From NCBI GenBank assembly GCA_028571685.1, contig CM053143.1, positions 137,240,829 to 137,304,828 of the forward strand: a stretch of DNA of 64,000 bases. Direction: 5' to 3'. The DNA comes from Heterohyrax brucei. Lineage: Eukaryota; Chordata; Mammalia; Hyracoidea; Procaviidae. The stretch's first letter is position 1; each line of letters opens with the position of its first letter. A program made the position numbers and the translations under genes. The notes beneath the pieces are model-generated. The model was not told where the DNA came from, did not search any database, and saw only the letters and a list, made by a program, of their open reading frames with translations. Positions 11,086 to 21,346 of the stretch are shown here, piece after piece.

Positions 11086-11705
11086 AATCAAATGAGAACC
11101 CTGCCACTTTCATTCTCTTCTTTTATGTTGTACTGCATTTTTTAAAAACTAGATTGATTTTATAGCTCTCTAAAGAGTTTCACCCTAAGTCTGAAATACA
11201 ATACTCCAGAAGAGTTACTTATTTAAGAAGAAAAATAAATAAGGGAAGATGTACATTTGGGAACATTATTTCATAGTCTGACTATCCAAAAGTCATTCAT
11301 GGTCTGCTTATCCCTTGCCTTCCTGTAGATACTGGAAATCTAAATACTTTCCCAGACTCCCTTGCAGCTAAATATGGCCATGACCCATGGATGGCCAAGA
11401 AGATGTACACAGAAGTCACCAGGCAGATCTTCAAGGGAAGTTTGTTACAGGTGTCTGATTTGGCTGGCATGCCTTTTCTTTCTTCTACCTTGAACACTGG
11501 ATTCAACAGGACATTTGGGCAATAAGTACCTTTTGACAAGCAGGAGAACAAGACTTTACAAGGGTGAAGAGTAAGAAGAGAAACAGCCTAAGTTCACGGT
11601 GGCATAACTGAACCATTAGATCAGCCCAGGGCTACCTATCCAGACATCTTAAACAACACAAATAAATTCCTTACTTTTTAAGGCCATAGTTAGATTTTTA
11701 GTTAA
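11086..11705. other. Unassigned sequence, possible old repeat
   Basis: Around 11350-11450 the text (GACTCCCTTGCAGCTAAATA; TGGCCAAGAAGATGTACAC) has the feel of an ancient interspersed repeat, but I cannot assign it. No gene is visible. Confidence 0.4.
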
Positions 11706-11880
11706 GCAGTCCCTAGATGGACCAAACAGTTAGCTGTGCAGCTGCTAGCCCAAAAGGTTGACAGTTTGAGCCTACCCAGGGCTGCTTCAGAAATTCACAT
11801 CCCTGACAACCCTATACAGCAGTTCTACTCCGCACACATGGGGTCACCAGGAGTCAGAAGTGACTTGACAGCAACTAAGA
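11706..11880 (+). repeat. AfroSINE, diverged
   Basis: Head CAGTCCCTAGATGGACCAAA, B-box region GACAGTTTGAGCC, and the end GGAGTCAGAAGTGACTTGAC then AGCAACTAAGAACAAAAA. The tail is closer to the AAC type than the TTTGG type. Confidence 0.88.
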
Positions 11881-12031
11881 ACAAAAATTTTTCATTTACT
11901 GAAAGTATACTAAACACTTTGTAATGTATATGTTTATGCTCAGTAATACAGATACACATTTACTGAGTATAGTATCAGTTTGGAATACACATACGTACAT
12001 GTATATTTACTGAATGTATCAGTAAATTTGG

Positions 12032-12053
12032 GATAGACACACACACACACACA
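12032..12053. repeat. (CA)n microsatellite
   Basis: An ACACAC tract of about 10 units, followed closely by a T-rich tract at 12069-12079. Confidence 0.9.
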
Positions 12054-12242
12054 CAATGTGCAAGTTTGTTTTTTTTTTTAAAGATAAGTGTCTTTTCTGA
12101 ATTTTCTTTTAGAGGGCCTCGAATGCTTTTATTTATATAAAGATGGCTTTGGAGATCTCCAGACTGGGAAATACCTCCAGTCATCAGTCCATGTAAACAA
12201 GTCCTCTTTGTAAAAACTCTGATCATGTGTTTATTTCACTTC

Positions 12243-12430
12243 ATCCCCAGGGATAGTACTAGTCACTGAGAATAGCACAAACATAATCATTAACTCCAAG
12301 AAACTTACAGTGTGGTGGGAGACCAAAGATGTCAACAGGCTTATACAATGCTATAAGGTGACTGACATGCCAGGGAGCCATCAGACCATTGGGTGGGAAC
12401 AGACATAAGGCAGAGGGAGATCATGTGACT
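12243..12430. repeat. Ancient purine-rich dispersed repeat, 5' part
   Basis: CTCCAAGAAACTTACAGTGT, then GGGAGACCAAAGATGTCAAC, then GCCAGGGAGCCATCAGACC follow the same order as the related segments at 24830 and 48865. Family not assigned. Confidence 0.45.
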
Positions 12431-13349
12431 CTCATACTGTCACAGGTAATAAAACTAGCATATTTTGCTCAATTATCATATGTATTCAAAATGATCTGAA
12501 AAACTGAACATGAAGAAATATGTTTCCATGGCCTCCAATGAAACCATTCTCTGATCCCTAAAAATGTCTGATAGAAAAGAACTTCATTTTTCCCAATTAC
12601 ATCTCCAAATAGCTTTCTTCAAACTAGAAAAGAGACTTAACTGCCTCTCATCTCACATCACATTTATTTTGTACTTACCAGTTAAACTGGTGCAATTGTG
12701 TTAATTGACTTTATTTTAGCACTTTGAAAATATCAACAAAAATGGTCAATATCTTTATTCACTCATACATAATAAAGAAAAATAAGAGTAAATTTTGTCA
12801 CAGAAAAACGATAGAAATTAAAACAACACATGCTAGAAACAAGAATTTTTATCAACACAGTAACTAAGTTATAATTGAATTACCCTGTTACAGCCAATTC
12901 CACATGAATATCACCCTGACCTCCATACAATGGCTTACTACTATGACAAGCTGAGTCGTAACAGGTGGACAGGTAGCCCTAGTTAAGTCTATCTGAGATT
13001 GTTTTAATCTTCTGAGCAGTCTTAAGTATAATATCTTTACTAGTTACTGAAATTGACACTAACCTAAAAACCCAATAAAAACTGAATGTCATCTAGCCTG
13101 AAGAAATGGGGGTTCAGGAGTATGAAAGATCACGTTAAACACAGATTTCAAGCAATGTGGTCTAGGTGCAATTTCTATTTGAGCCCAAGAATATCTCTGT
13201 ATACGCTCTTCCAGCTTTCTCTAATGCTAACAACCTACACCATTATAGTATGATGATATTATCAAAACCAGGGCACTAACATGGATACAAAGCAATTGAA
13301 CAAACTCCAGATTCAAGCTTCACCAGCTTTTACTCCGAGTGTCATTTTC
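12431..13349. other. Unassigned sequence, no gene
   Basis: No recognised repeat or coding frame in about 900 bp of AT-rich sequence. Confidence 0.5.
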
Positions 13350-13407
13350 TGTTCCAGGATTCAACCCAGGATCTCACATTGAGTTTAGTTATTAAAATCA
13401 AAAACAA

Positions 13408-13569
13408 CAAAAAACCCACTGACACGAAGTCAACTCCAACTCATACCTTGGTAACGTAGCGGGTAAGTGCTATGGCTGCTAACCAAAAGGCCAACAGGCA
13501 CTCCTTAGAAACTGTGGGGTGGTTCTCCTCAGTCCTATAGGTTTGCTGTGAGTTGGAATCATCTTCATG
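13408..13569 (+). repeat. Abutting AfroSINE pieces in opposite orientation
   Basis: 13408-13443 is the tail end of a minus-strand copy (AAAAACCCACTGACACGAAG). It runs directly into a plus-strand short-form copy at 13444-13569 (CCTTGGTAACGTAGCGGGTA to CTTCATGGCAATGG). The rest of the minus copy is missing. TTTAGTT at 13384-13390 and 13576-13582 may mark the original insertion. Confidence 0.8.
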
Positions 13570-13927
13570 GCAATGGAATTTAGTTGTTAGGTCTCCTTAA
13601 TGTACCCTAGTCTGGGACAGCTCTTTAATCTCCTTAAATTTTATGAGACCATCACACTTTTAGTGAACACTGGTTATTTATTTTGCAGACTGTCTTATAA
13701 TTTGAACTTGTCTGATGTTCGTGATTAGAACAAGATATTTTATTTTTGACAAAAATGCTATAGCAGTGACGTTGTATCCTTCTCAGTTCACTGTATCAGT
13801 AGTCTTGATATTCCATTATTGGTGGTGTTCATCTTGATCATTTGATTAAGATGGTGTCTGCCCATATTTTAACCCAGTAATTTTATTATCTATCAGTAGA
13901 TTTTACCTGTTCTAATTGTTACTGTGG

Positions 13928-14007
13928 AAACCTCGGTGGCACAGGGGTTAAGTGCTACATCTGCTAATCAAAAGGTCACCAGTTCGACTTGGCCAGGCAA
14001 TCCTCAG
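13928..14007 (+). repeat. AfroSINE head only, flanked by target-site duplication
   Basis: Contains only the tRNA-related head: A-box TGGCACAGGGG, CTGCTAATCAAAAGG and B-box CAGTTCGACTTGG. It then stops without body or tail. The flanks are ATTGTTACTGTGG (13915-13927) and ATTATTACTGTCG (14008-14020), 11/13 identical, and L1M sequence continues on both sides. It therefore looks like a 3'-truncated insertion rather than a later deletion. Confidence 0.75.
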
Positions 14008-14560
14008 ATTATTACTGTCGTGTTTGCCTAGTGGTGGTTTTGTCATGTGTCTCATTTTCCCTATAATTATTAATTGGAATTCTTCTGTAAAGAAGAACTG
14101 TCTCTTCTCCTAAATTTAACTAGTTAGTTAAATTATATCAGTATAGACTCATGGATACATATTCTAATCCAATACTACAATTACTTACATTGCTGCTCAA
14201 ACCGCGCCAGATTTGGTCACCAGGAATTCTTTGTGATTGGCCCCGGATCCATTTGACATGCTCACACCCTTGTGTGAGTAGTTCCTTATGTGTCTGTGTG
14301 ACAAAACAGTCCAAGCTCCTCTTGTATTTCCCCTGTCCTAGCCCTGGAATCAACCACTCCTCCAGGGAACTCTGGCCCTCTTTACTGGAGAATGGTATTT
14401 TGACACCAAGAGCTGGGCATTCGGTACACCCACTGCTACAGAGTGTTATTGCTCCTAGTCCCTCCCATTGTAAAGAAAACATGTATGTTAATACTAACAC
14501 ATATACACACATCAACATTTATTCATATGGCTGTCTGTCTGTGTGTGTATATACAGGCTG

Positions 14561-15257
14561 GAAAAAAAACACAGTTATTATCATCTAGTCAATTCCAACT
14601 CACAGTAACTCTACAGGACAAAGAAGAACTGACTCATAGGGTTTCCAAAGAGTAGCTGGCAGATTCAAACTACCAACTTTTTGGTTAGCAACTGTTTTAG
14701 TCAGCTAGCGCTGTTCTAACAGAAATACCACAAAGTGGATGGCTTTAACATAGGAAAGTTTATTCTTACACAGCCCAGTAGGCTACAAGTCTGAACTCAG
14801 GATATCTGCTCCAGAGGAAGGCTTTCCCTCTGTTGGCTCTGGAGGAAAGCCCTTGTGTTGCATTAGTCTTTGTTTAGTGAGCATCTTGGCATAGTAACCT
14901 CAGGTTTGAAGGACACGCTCTTCTCCCACTTCTGCTTTATTGATGGCGTGAGGTTCCCAACTCTCTGCTTGCTTCCTTTATCTTTTATTCCTTGTAGGAT
15001 AAAAGGATAAAAGGTGGTGCAAGCCACACTCCAGGGAAACTCTCTTTATAACAGAGCAGGGCAGTGACCTTGTGAAGGGATTTACAATCTCACCCTAATC
15101 CTCTTTAACATACAACATAAAGAAAATCACAAAACAGAGTCCAGTCATAAAATATCGGGAATCATGGCCCAGCCACATGGCTACCTACAATTTTGAGGGA
15201 ATACAATTCAATCCATGACAGCAACTGTGCTCTTATCCACTGTGCCACCAGGGCTCC
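14561..15257 (-). repeat. AfroSINE, short form, split by a solo LTR
   Basis: The left part 14561-14692 runs from the A-rich tail to TTTTTGGTTAGCAAC. The right part 15221-15257 resumes with GCAACTGTGCTCTTATCCAC and ends at the head CACCAGGGCTCC. A solo LTR of 528 bp lies between. Confidence 0.92.
14693..15220 (-). mobile_element. Solo LTR, ERVL-MaLR-like
   Basis: A solitary LTR, reverse strand, ending in TGTTTTAG and CATGACA. It is flanked by a perfect 5-bp duplication GCAAC (14688-14692 and 15221-15225) inside an AfroSINE. It is related to the plus-strand copies at 18116, 20585 and 24162. No internal retroviral sequence is present. Insertion after an AfroSINE places it within afrotherian history. 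Confidence 0.88.
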
Positions 15258-15295
15258 TGTTTGTGTGTGTGTACACACGCACACACACACACACT
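15258..15295. repeat. GT/CA microsatellite
   Basis: A TGTGTGTG run, then ACACACGC and a CA run. It abuts a SINE head and lies before another SINE. Confidence 0.85.
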
Positions 15296-15485
15296 GTTAT
15301 AACTAGGTGTTACTGAGTCAACTCTTAGCAACCCTATGTGATGGAACAGAACCGTCCCACAGGGTACTCAAGGATGTAACCTTTACAGGAGCAGATCACT
15401 AAGTCTCTTTCCCATCACACACTGGGTGGGCTCAAATCCCCAACCTTTCAGTTAGCAGCCAAGCACCTAATCACTGAATTATCAC
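15296..15485 (-). repeat. AfroSINE, long form
   Basis: Tail AACTAGGTGTTACTGAGTCA, internal block GATGTAACCTTTACAGGAGC, then GGGTGGGCTCAAATCCCCAA and a diverged head. Confidence 0.9.
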
Positions 15486-16435
15486 TGATTCTTATACACG
15501 CACATAAACTAGTGAGCTCATACTGATATCCCCAACTCCAATCCAACACTACAGGGTTTGTTCTAGTCTCCCTGATTTTCTTAACTGCAACTCCTTCCAC
15601 AAACAGTAGGAAAACCGACTCTCATCTAAAATACGCTCACTTATTCATCCATATACATAAAGTAGTTAAAGAACTGCTGGCATATACCCCTGTGAAAAAC
15701 AGACTAATTGTACTGTATGTGATACAGTTCTTTTTGTATACTATCAAAATGTTGACAACATCCAGTCAAACTTCTGTTTTTTCAAAATATTTAGGCTAAT
15801 TCTTTTCTTCTCCATCCCTTTCAGCATGGATATGTTACTTGTGTATAATAAAATTAGTTCCATTGGCTTCTGCGTGTGTTCTGCTTTGGGTTACCTATGT
15901 GTCATGGTTGACTGTAATGATTTATTGATGTCGAGGGTATATGAAATATTACTATGGCTCTAAGAGTCAAAGAGCTATATTTAAAAGTATATGCAGAGAG
16001 GTATTGCTCCCTCCTCATCTCTACCACTCTGCTCCCATTCTCCACCAATATCCCTTCTTTTCCCATTCATTTCTTTTAGACAGCAATCTCTTTAGTTTCT
16101 AGTGTATCTTTCTTGTGTGAGCAAATGTGTGTGTTCTCTTATAACTCTTTCATATATGAAAAGTAGTATATCATATTTTGTCCATTTTTTCCCACTTAAT
16201 AGTATATCTTTGAAGTCTTTCTAAATCAGTTCATGGGAATTTTTTTTTCTATTGTGATTAAGTGAAAGTTTACAAGTCAATCTTGCATATCCACCTCTCT
16301 GCAACTCCATCTGCTCTCCTTACCCTGTGACAGCACACTCACTCTTCCAGTATCCACTCAGCCAACACTTGTCCCCTCCTCTTCACCCTCTCCTCTTTCC
16401 TCTAGAAAGAAACCTATAGGACAGCCTCATATACC

Positions 16436-16603
16436 AACAACCAAACCAAACTCAGTGCCATCAAGTCAATTCCAACTCATAGCAATCCTGTAAGGCAGAG
16501 CAGAACTGCTCCATAGAGTTTCTAAGGAGCACCTGGCAAGTTCAAACTGCCAGCCTTTTAGTTAGCAGATGCAGCACTTAACTACTATGCCACCAGGGTG
16601 TCC
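16436..16603 (-). repeat. AfroSINE, short form
   Basis: AACCAAACCAAACTCAGTGC to GCCACCAGGGTGTCC, near full length. It lies inside the L1 3' UTR fragment. Confidence 0.95.
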
Positions 16604-16642
16604 ATATATATACATATATGTATATGTATACATATATATAAA
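16604..16642. repeat. AT-rich microsatellite
   Basis: Alternating ATATATAC/ATATGTAT repeats directly after the SINE head. Confidence 0.85.
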
Positions 16643-16919
16643 ACCATAAAGTACACACACCACATACATCACTCTGTATTCCTGAGTCCAGTCTATTCTT
16701 AGTCCAAAGTGTTGCCTTCATTACTGCTTGGAGGTCCGAGGCATCAGCAAGTCTAGGGACCATGTTCTCAGGGGACCCTCCAGGCTGCTGGACCATCACT
16801 TTTGGTCTTTTAATAGAGTTCTTAATCTGCACACCTCTGTTTCTGGTGCTACATCAGCGACTTTAAATTGTGTCCACCAAAATCTTCCTCATTCATTTTT
16901 ACAGCTGGTTAGTAGTCCA

Positions 16920-17132
16920 TTAAAGAAGCCCTGGTAGTGCAGGAGTTAAGCATTCAGCTGCTAACTGAAAAGTCAACAGTTCAAACTCACCAGCTGCTCT
17001 AAGAAAGATGTAGTAGTCTGTTTCCATAAAGATTACAGCCTTAAAAACCCCATGGGGCAGTTCAGCTTTTTCCCGTAGGGTCACTGTAAGTCAGAATCAA
17101 CTTGATGGTAAATGGTATGGTATTTTGGATTT
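16920..17132 (+). repeat. AfroSINE, long form, with target-site duplication
   Basis: GAAGCCCTGGTAGTGCAGGA, long-form block AGAAAGATGTAGTAGTCTGT, end AGTCAGAATCAACTTGATGG. Flanks are GGTTAGTAGTCCA (16907-16919) and GGTTAGCAGTCTA (17133-17145), 11/13. Confidence 0.93.
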
Positions 17133-17639
17133 GGTTAGCAGTCTACTATGTGGATACATCAAAGTATATTCAAGATTGAGTCCAATATTTTACAACTATA
17201 AACAACTCTGTAATGAATAACTCTGTACATCTGTATTATTATATTACCAGAAGTGTAACTTTAGGGTAAGTTCCTAGAAATGGAATTACTGGGTCAAGAT
17301 AAAGGAGCACATATAACTTGTTATAAGAGAATATTGACAAATTTCCCTCCAGACAAATGTTTCAGTTTTCATTCTTATCAACAGGTTATGAGAGTGCCTG
17401 TTTTGATACAGCTTCACCAGAAAAATGTGTTGTCATGTTTCTTTAGTTTTTGCCAGCTGGATAGGTAAGAAACGGTATCTCATTGTTGTTTTAATTTGGT
17501 GTCAATTTAATTTTTCTTTTCCTAATGTTTCTTCTACGGCACACTCATTCTTGTTTCACAGATGTATTACCTTCTCTTACCACTCTGAGAATACTAAGTT
17601 TCTTAACGTTCCTTCTTGTACAGTCCAGTTTCCTCTAAG

Positions 17640-18840
17640 GCAAGGCAAAATGAAATGCATATAGAACTCTCAGACACTGCAGGTGAGAATGTAAACTGAT
17701 GCAGTCCTTTTTTAAAAAAAAATATCTTAACATTATCTACTACAGATTAAGTTTTTCCTTTGGCCTGCAGGAATGCTCTTTAGCATACATCCAGTAGAAA
17801 TGGATGCATGGAATAAGACGCACTTCAGGAATGTTCACGGTAGCACTATTCATAATAATCAAAAGCTGAAAACAATCCAAATGTGTCTCAATAGTACCAC
17901 AGGTACACTAACCACTACAGTCTATCATTCAGTGGAGTACTATACAGCAATGGGTGAATCTCACAAACATTACACGTAAGTAGCCAGACACAAAGTGCTA
18001 CATGTTGCATGATTTCATGCACATGAAAGCAAAACTAGTATACAACATATGCAAAATCAGTGCTTACAGATACAGGCTTAAGTGGTAAAATTATTACAAA
18101 AAGCAAAAACACATATGTCATGGATTGAATTGTGTCCCCCCAAAAACAGGTGTAGCCATGTGGCTGGGCCATAACTCCCTGTATTCTATGACTGTCCTCC
18201 ACTTTGTGATTTTGCTGTGCTGTATGTTAAAGGATTAGGGTGGGACTGTAAATCCCTTCATAGGCTCACCTCCCTGCTCCACTGTAAAGGGAGTTTTCCT
18301 GTAGCACGGTTTGCACCACCCTTAGTCCTTTCATTCTACAAAAGATAAAAGGAAAGGAAAGCAAGCCGAGAACTAGGAACATGACACCATCAAGAAAGCA
18401 GCACCGGGAGAAGAGCACGTCCTTGAGACATGAGGTTCCTGTGCCAAGATACTCCCTGGACAAAGACTGATAAAATGCCAGGCTTTCCTCCAGAGCCAAC
18501 AAATGGGAAAGCCTTCCCCTGGAGCGAACAACTTGAGTATGGACTCATAGCCTATCGGACTGTGTAAAAATAAACCTTCCTTTGTTACAGCCGTCCACTC
18601 GCAGTATTTCCATTAGAGCAGCCCCAGCTGACTAAAACAACATGCTCTTACAAAACCCAGGACAGCAGCTGGTTACCTTTAAGGTAGAGGAGGATAAGGC
18701 CTGAAAGTGGGCATGATGGAGACTCCGGAATGCTGCAATGCTCTGTTCCTTGACCTGGGTGATGGTTTCTGGTTGTTTACTTTGTGATAAAATATTAACA
18801 TATACTTATTTGTTTTGCATACTTTTCTATGTTTCAACAC
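17640..18840 (+). mobile_element. Old L1M LINE 3' end, split by a solo LTR
   Basis: The plus-strand L1 ORF2 tail and 3' UTR: TGTTCACGGTAGCACTATTC, CATTCAGTGGAGTACTATAC, CACAAACATTACACGTAAGT, then after the LTR GACCTGGGTGATGGTTTCTG. The first block is 17640-18115 and the second is 18640-18840. Confidence 0.82.
18116..18639 (+). mobile_element. Solo LTR, ERVL-MaLR-like
   Basis: Starts TGTCATGGATTGAATTGTG and ends GACTAAAACA, about 524 bp, with AATAAAC near the 3' end as polyadenylation signal. ACATA before and ACATG after are an imperfect 5-bp duplication. It lies inside an L1M. Same family as 24162-24685, with no internal region. Confidence 0.87.
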
Positions 18841-18863
18841 ATACACAAGCATTTAATGGATGG

Positions 18864-19268
18864 TGTTATAGACTGAATTGTGTCTTCATAAAGCTCGTGT
18901 TGGAATCCTGACCTCTATACCTGTGGACATAATTCCATTTAGAAAAGAGTTCTCTGTATTATGCTAATGAGGTCACATCAGTGTAGGGGGTACCCTTACC
19001 TTAATCACTTTTGAGTTACAAGGAACAGCATAAACACAGAGACAAACAGGAGAAGACGTACACCATGCCACATGAGGATTGCCAGGAAACAAAGAAATGC
19101 TGAAAGTAACAAGGACCTTCCCTGAGAGTCCAGAAAGAGAGCAAGAGCCAGAGTGCTCATTCTCCAAGTACCTGTGCTCTGAATCCAGACATCTAGCCTC
19201 CTAAACTGTAAGAAGACAAATTTTTGTTTTGAGGTACTTCTGTTATGTATCACTAGCAAACCAAGACA
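18864..19268 (+). mobile_element. Older solo LTR, MLT1-like
   Basis: Begins TGTTATAGACTGAATTGTGT and ends in ACTAGCAAACCAAGACA, about 405 bp. It is clearly more diverged than the neighbouring LTR at 18116 and belongs to a different, older MaLR type. The minus-strand open frames at 18973-19430 overlap it and are not genes. Confidence 0.75.
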
Positions 19269-20224
19269 AGCAGGGAAAGGAGAGAGAGAGATGGCTGGAA
19301 GCAGGGAGGGGAAAAAGGGAAAAAGCAAGCAACTCTGCTTACAAGCTTGTTTTGACCAAAAGTACCATGTATTGCACACATAACAGGTGTCTTCCACATT
19401 TGTTCGCAGACCATGCCCTCCCCCCACCACTAGGTATTTTCATAAGAACCCTATGCTAGCTTTTTACAGCAACATGTGGAAGCGAATTGGTGGGGCACTG
19501 TGTGAAGGTGTTTGGGGTATGGGGGGCATGACTGGCAAACAAATGCAGAAGGTACACATTATGTGCATAAAAATACAGTAACCGCTCTGAATTAACCATT
19601 ACTGTTATTTATATATACTATCCAATAGAAACATTCCAGAAAATACTCTTTTCCTTCTGAAAATGTCAAAAACAAGTCATTTCCCAGGGCAACAGGACTC
19701 CCAGCATCCTAAAAGCCAACACAATCTGGAGACCTAAACACACAGAATTTATGTTAGTCATCCCTTTTGTTCCACAGGACTTGAGAAATCTGCAAGACAC
19801 TGGCAATGATCTAATCCTTAAATCCTAACTTAGACAAAAATGCAAGTGTTTCTCTTAAGAGGAAAGGACTCACCCACAAACATTTCCATTTCACAACCTA
19901 CAATATCTTCTCCATCAGAGTCAATACATTCTCCTCTTGCCTCCTAGCAGTAAAAGCTCATCTCAGCCAGTATGGAGTGTGTCCACCTTCCCTAAGGTAG
20001 AATAAATATCCAGGCACGGGATGGAAGTGGAAGTTCTAACTCGGAAACTATATAAATAGCATCCAGGACATCTCACTGCCACCACAAGAGGTAGCACTAA
20101 ATGAGCTGGCAGAACAGCCAGTTCCGGTGGGCCCTAGGCAGAATCCAAGCATAAAGAATTGTCAAGATGGACTACTGAAAAGAAGGAAGAAAGAGATGCA
20201 GTCAGATTAGAAACAGAGGAGAGA
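19269..20224. other. Unassigned sequence, no gene
   Basis: Begins purine-rich. No repeat family or coding frame is recognised through about 950 bp. This is one of the larger repeat-free blocks. Confidence 0.55.
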
Positions 20225-20342
20225 CCTAAAGGAATAATCATAGCTAACATTTACTAAGCAGTTAGGCACCAAGCACTGTTCTAAGTGCATCATGAACACA
20301 ACCGTTTAAAGTAGGTACTTGCATCGTTCCCATCATAAACTA

Positions 20343-20552
20343 AACTAAACAAGTGGCTGTGGAGTTGCTTCCCCTCGCGGTGACCTCATGGGTGTCAGAG
20401 TAGAGAACTGTGCTCCATGGGGTTTTCAATGGTTGACTTTTTGGAAGACTATTGTCTGGCCTTTCTTCCAAGGTACTTCTGGGGAGATTTCAACAGCTAA
20501 CCTTTTAGATAGCTGCTGAATGCTTAACCATTTGCTGCACCCAGGGACTTTG
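20343..20552 (-). repeat. AfroSINE, long form
   Basis: TGACCTCATGGGTGTCAGAG, GGGGTTTTCAATGGTTGACT, TTCTTCCAAGGTACTTCTGG and head CTGCACCCAGGGACT. Inserted in a MIR. Confidence 0.9.
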
Positions 20553-20584
20553 CCCCCATTATAGAAAAAGAAGAAGGGAGGTAG

Positions 20585-21062
20585 TGTGGATTGAATTGGG
20601 TTCCACAAAAACCGTGTGTGGTGGTTCAGCTGGGTCGATTCCTGGTGTTAGGTAATGTTCCTCCTGCCTGTATGATGATAATGAGGGTGGAGGGGTGGCA
20701 GTTGGGTTGGTGGGGCAGGACTCCAGTGTAAGACTGTTTTGTGCCTTAAGGCAGTCCTTTGAAATACAGTAGAAAGAGGCCAGCAGGCAGAGCTGAGATC
20801 CTCATGCCACCAAAACAGCAGCACTAAGAGCAGAGCGCCTTCAGACCTGAAGTTCTGGTGCCGAGGTGCTCTCAGACCAAAGAAAGGCTGGCGCAATACA
20901 AGGACTTTCCTCCAGAGTCTACAAGGAGGCAAAGCCTTTCCCTGGAGCTGACACTCTGAATTAGGTCTTGTAGCCTACTGGACTGTGTAGGAATAAACTT
21001 TCCTGTGTTAAAGCCACCCACTTGTGGTATTTTTGTTAGAGCAGAATCAGATGACTAAAACC
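20585..21062 (+). mobile_element. Solo LTR, ERVL-MaLR-like
   Basis: TGTGGATTGAATTGGGTTCC to CAGATGACTAAAAC, about 478 bp, with GGAATAAACTTTCC near the 3' end. It is shorter and more diverged in its first half than the relatives at 18116 and 24162. Inserted in a MIR. Confidence 0.83.
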
Positions 21063-21186
21063 AGGAGGGGGCACAGGGTGGCGGTGGGAGGAATGCAGCA
21101 ACAGTACTTAGAAAGTAAACAAGGTCATACCGCAAGTAGCCAATCCAGGATTTGAAATCAGCCAGACTGACTTCAGAAGCACTAAA

Positions 21187-21346
21187 CATAAACCAAACCC
21201 AGTGACACAGAGTTTAACCCAACTCTTACCCACCTTACAGCACAGAGTAAAACTGCCCCACAGAGTTTCCAAGGAGTGCCTGGTAGATTGAAACTGCTGA
21301 CTTTGGGGTTAGCAGCTGTAGCACTTAATCACCAGGCCATCAGACT
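21187..21346 (-). repeat. AfroSINE, short form
   Basis: ATAAACCAAACCCAGTGACA to AATCACCAGGCCATCAGAC. The tail-side half is shortened. CTTCAG with AGCACTA before it and CTTCAGCACTA after it look like the duplicated target at the end of the MIR. Confidence 0.92.

Larger units (their letters stand above)
13350..15840 (-). mobile_element. Old L1M LINE fragment, interrupted
   Basis: Antisense L1M 3' region, recognised from the strings CTTGATCATTTGATTAAGAT, AGTATAGACTCATGGATACA, CCTAGCCCTGGAATCAACCA, TTACTGGAGAATGGTATTTT and, after the insertions, CTCATACTGATATCCCCAAC. Later arrivals interrupt it: the SINE pair at 13408-13569, a SINE head at 13928, an AfroSINE holding an LTR (14561-15257), a CA microsatellite and a long-form SINE (15296-15485). 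The open frames at 14138-14588 on both strands fall here and are not genes. Confidence 0.8.
16232..16885 (-). mobile_element. L1 3' UTR fragment inserted in older L1
   Basis: Reverse complement of the same L1 3' UTR type as 2107-2767: TAAGTGAAAGTTTACAAGTC, then GTGACAGCACACTCACTC, then CCATGTTCTCAGGGGACCCT near the inner end. It is itself split by an AfroSINE at 16436-16603 and an AT microsatellite. Confidence 0.72.
15960..17560 (-). mobile_element. Old L1M LINE fragment, interrupted
   Basis: Antisense L1 ORF2 C-terminal and 3' region: GAGAGGTATTGCTCCCTCCT, TTTCTTTTAGACAGCAATCT, CTTAATAGTATATCTTTGAA, then CTAGAAATGGAATTACTGGG and TGAGAGTGCCTGTTTTGATA. A younger L1 3' end (16232-16885) and an AfroSINE (16920-17132) were inserted later. 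Confidence 0.82.
20225..21180 (-). repeat. MIR SINE split by an AfroSINE and an LTR
   Basis: Three MIR pieces read in order. 20225-20342 has CATAGCTAACATTTACTAAG and CAAGCACTGTTCTAAGTGC. 20553-20584 has TTGCCCCCATTATAGAAAAA. 21063-21180 has AAACAAGGTCATACCGCAAG and AGCCAGACTGACTTCAG. The gaps are exactly the AfroSINE and the solo LTR, so the MIR is the oldest layer. Confidence 0.85.

Noticed and set aside
13408-13569. Twin-priming inversion of a single AfroSINE
   Set aside because: The minus piece is the tail, not the 5' part, so the order does not fit twin priming. Two copies with later loss fit better.
14138-14588. Overlapping long frames on both strands
   Set aside because: The interval is antisense L1M 3' UTR. 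Open frames there are chance.
19005-19430. 141-codon minus-strand frame
   Set aside because: It overlaps an old solo LTR, and its composition is that of low-complexity hydrophobic translation. No domain.
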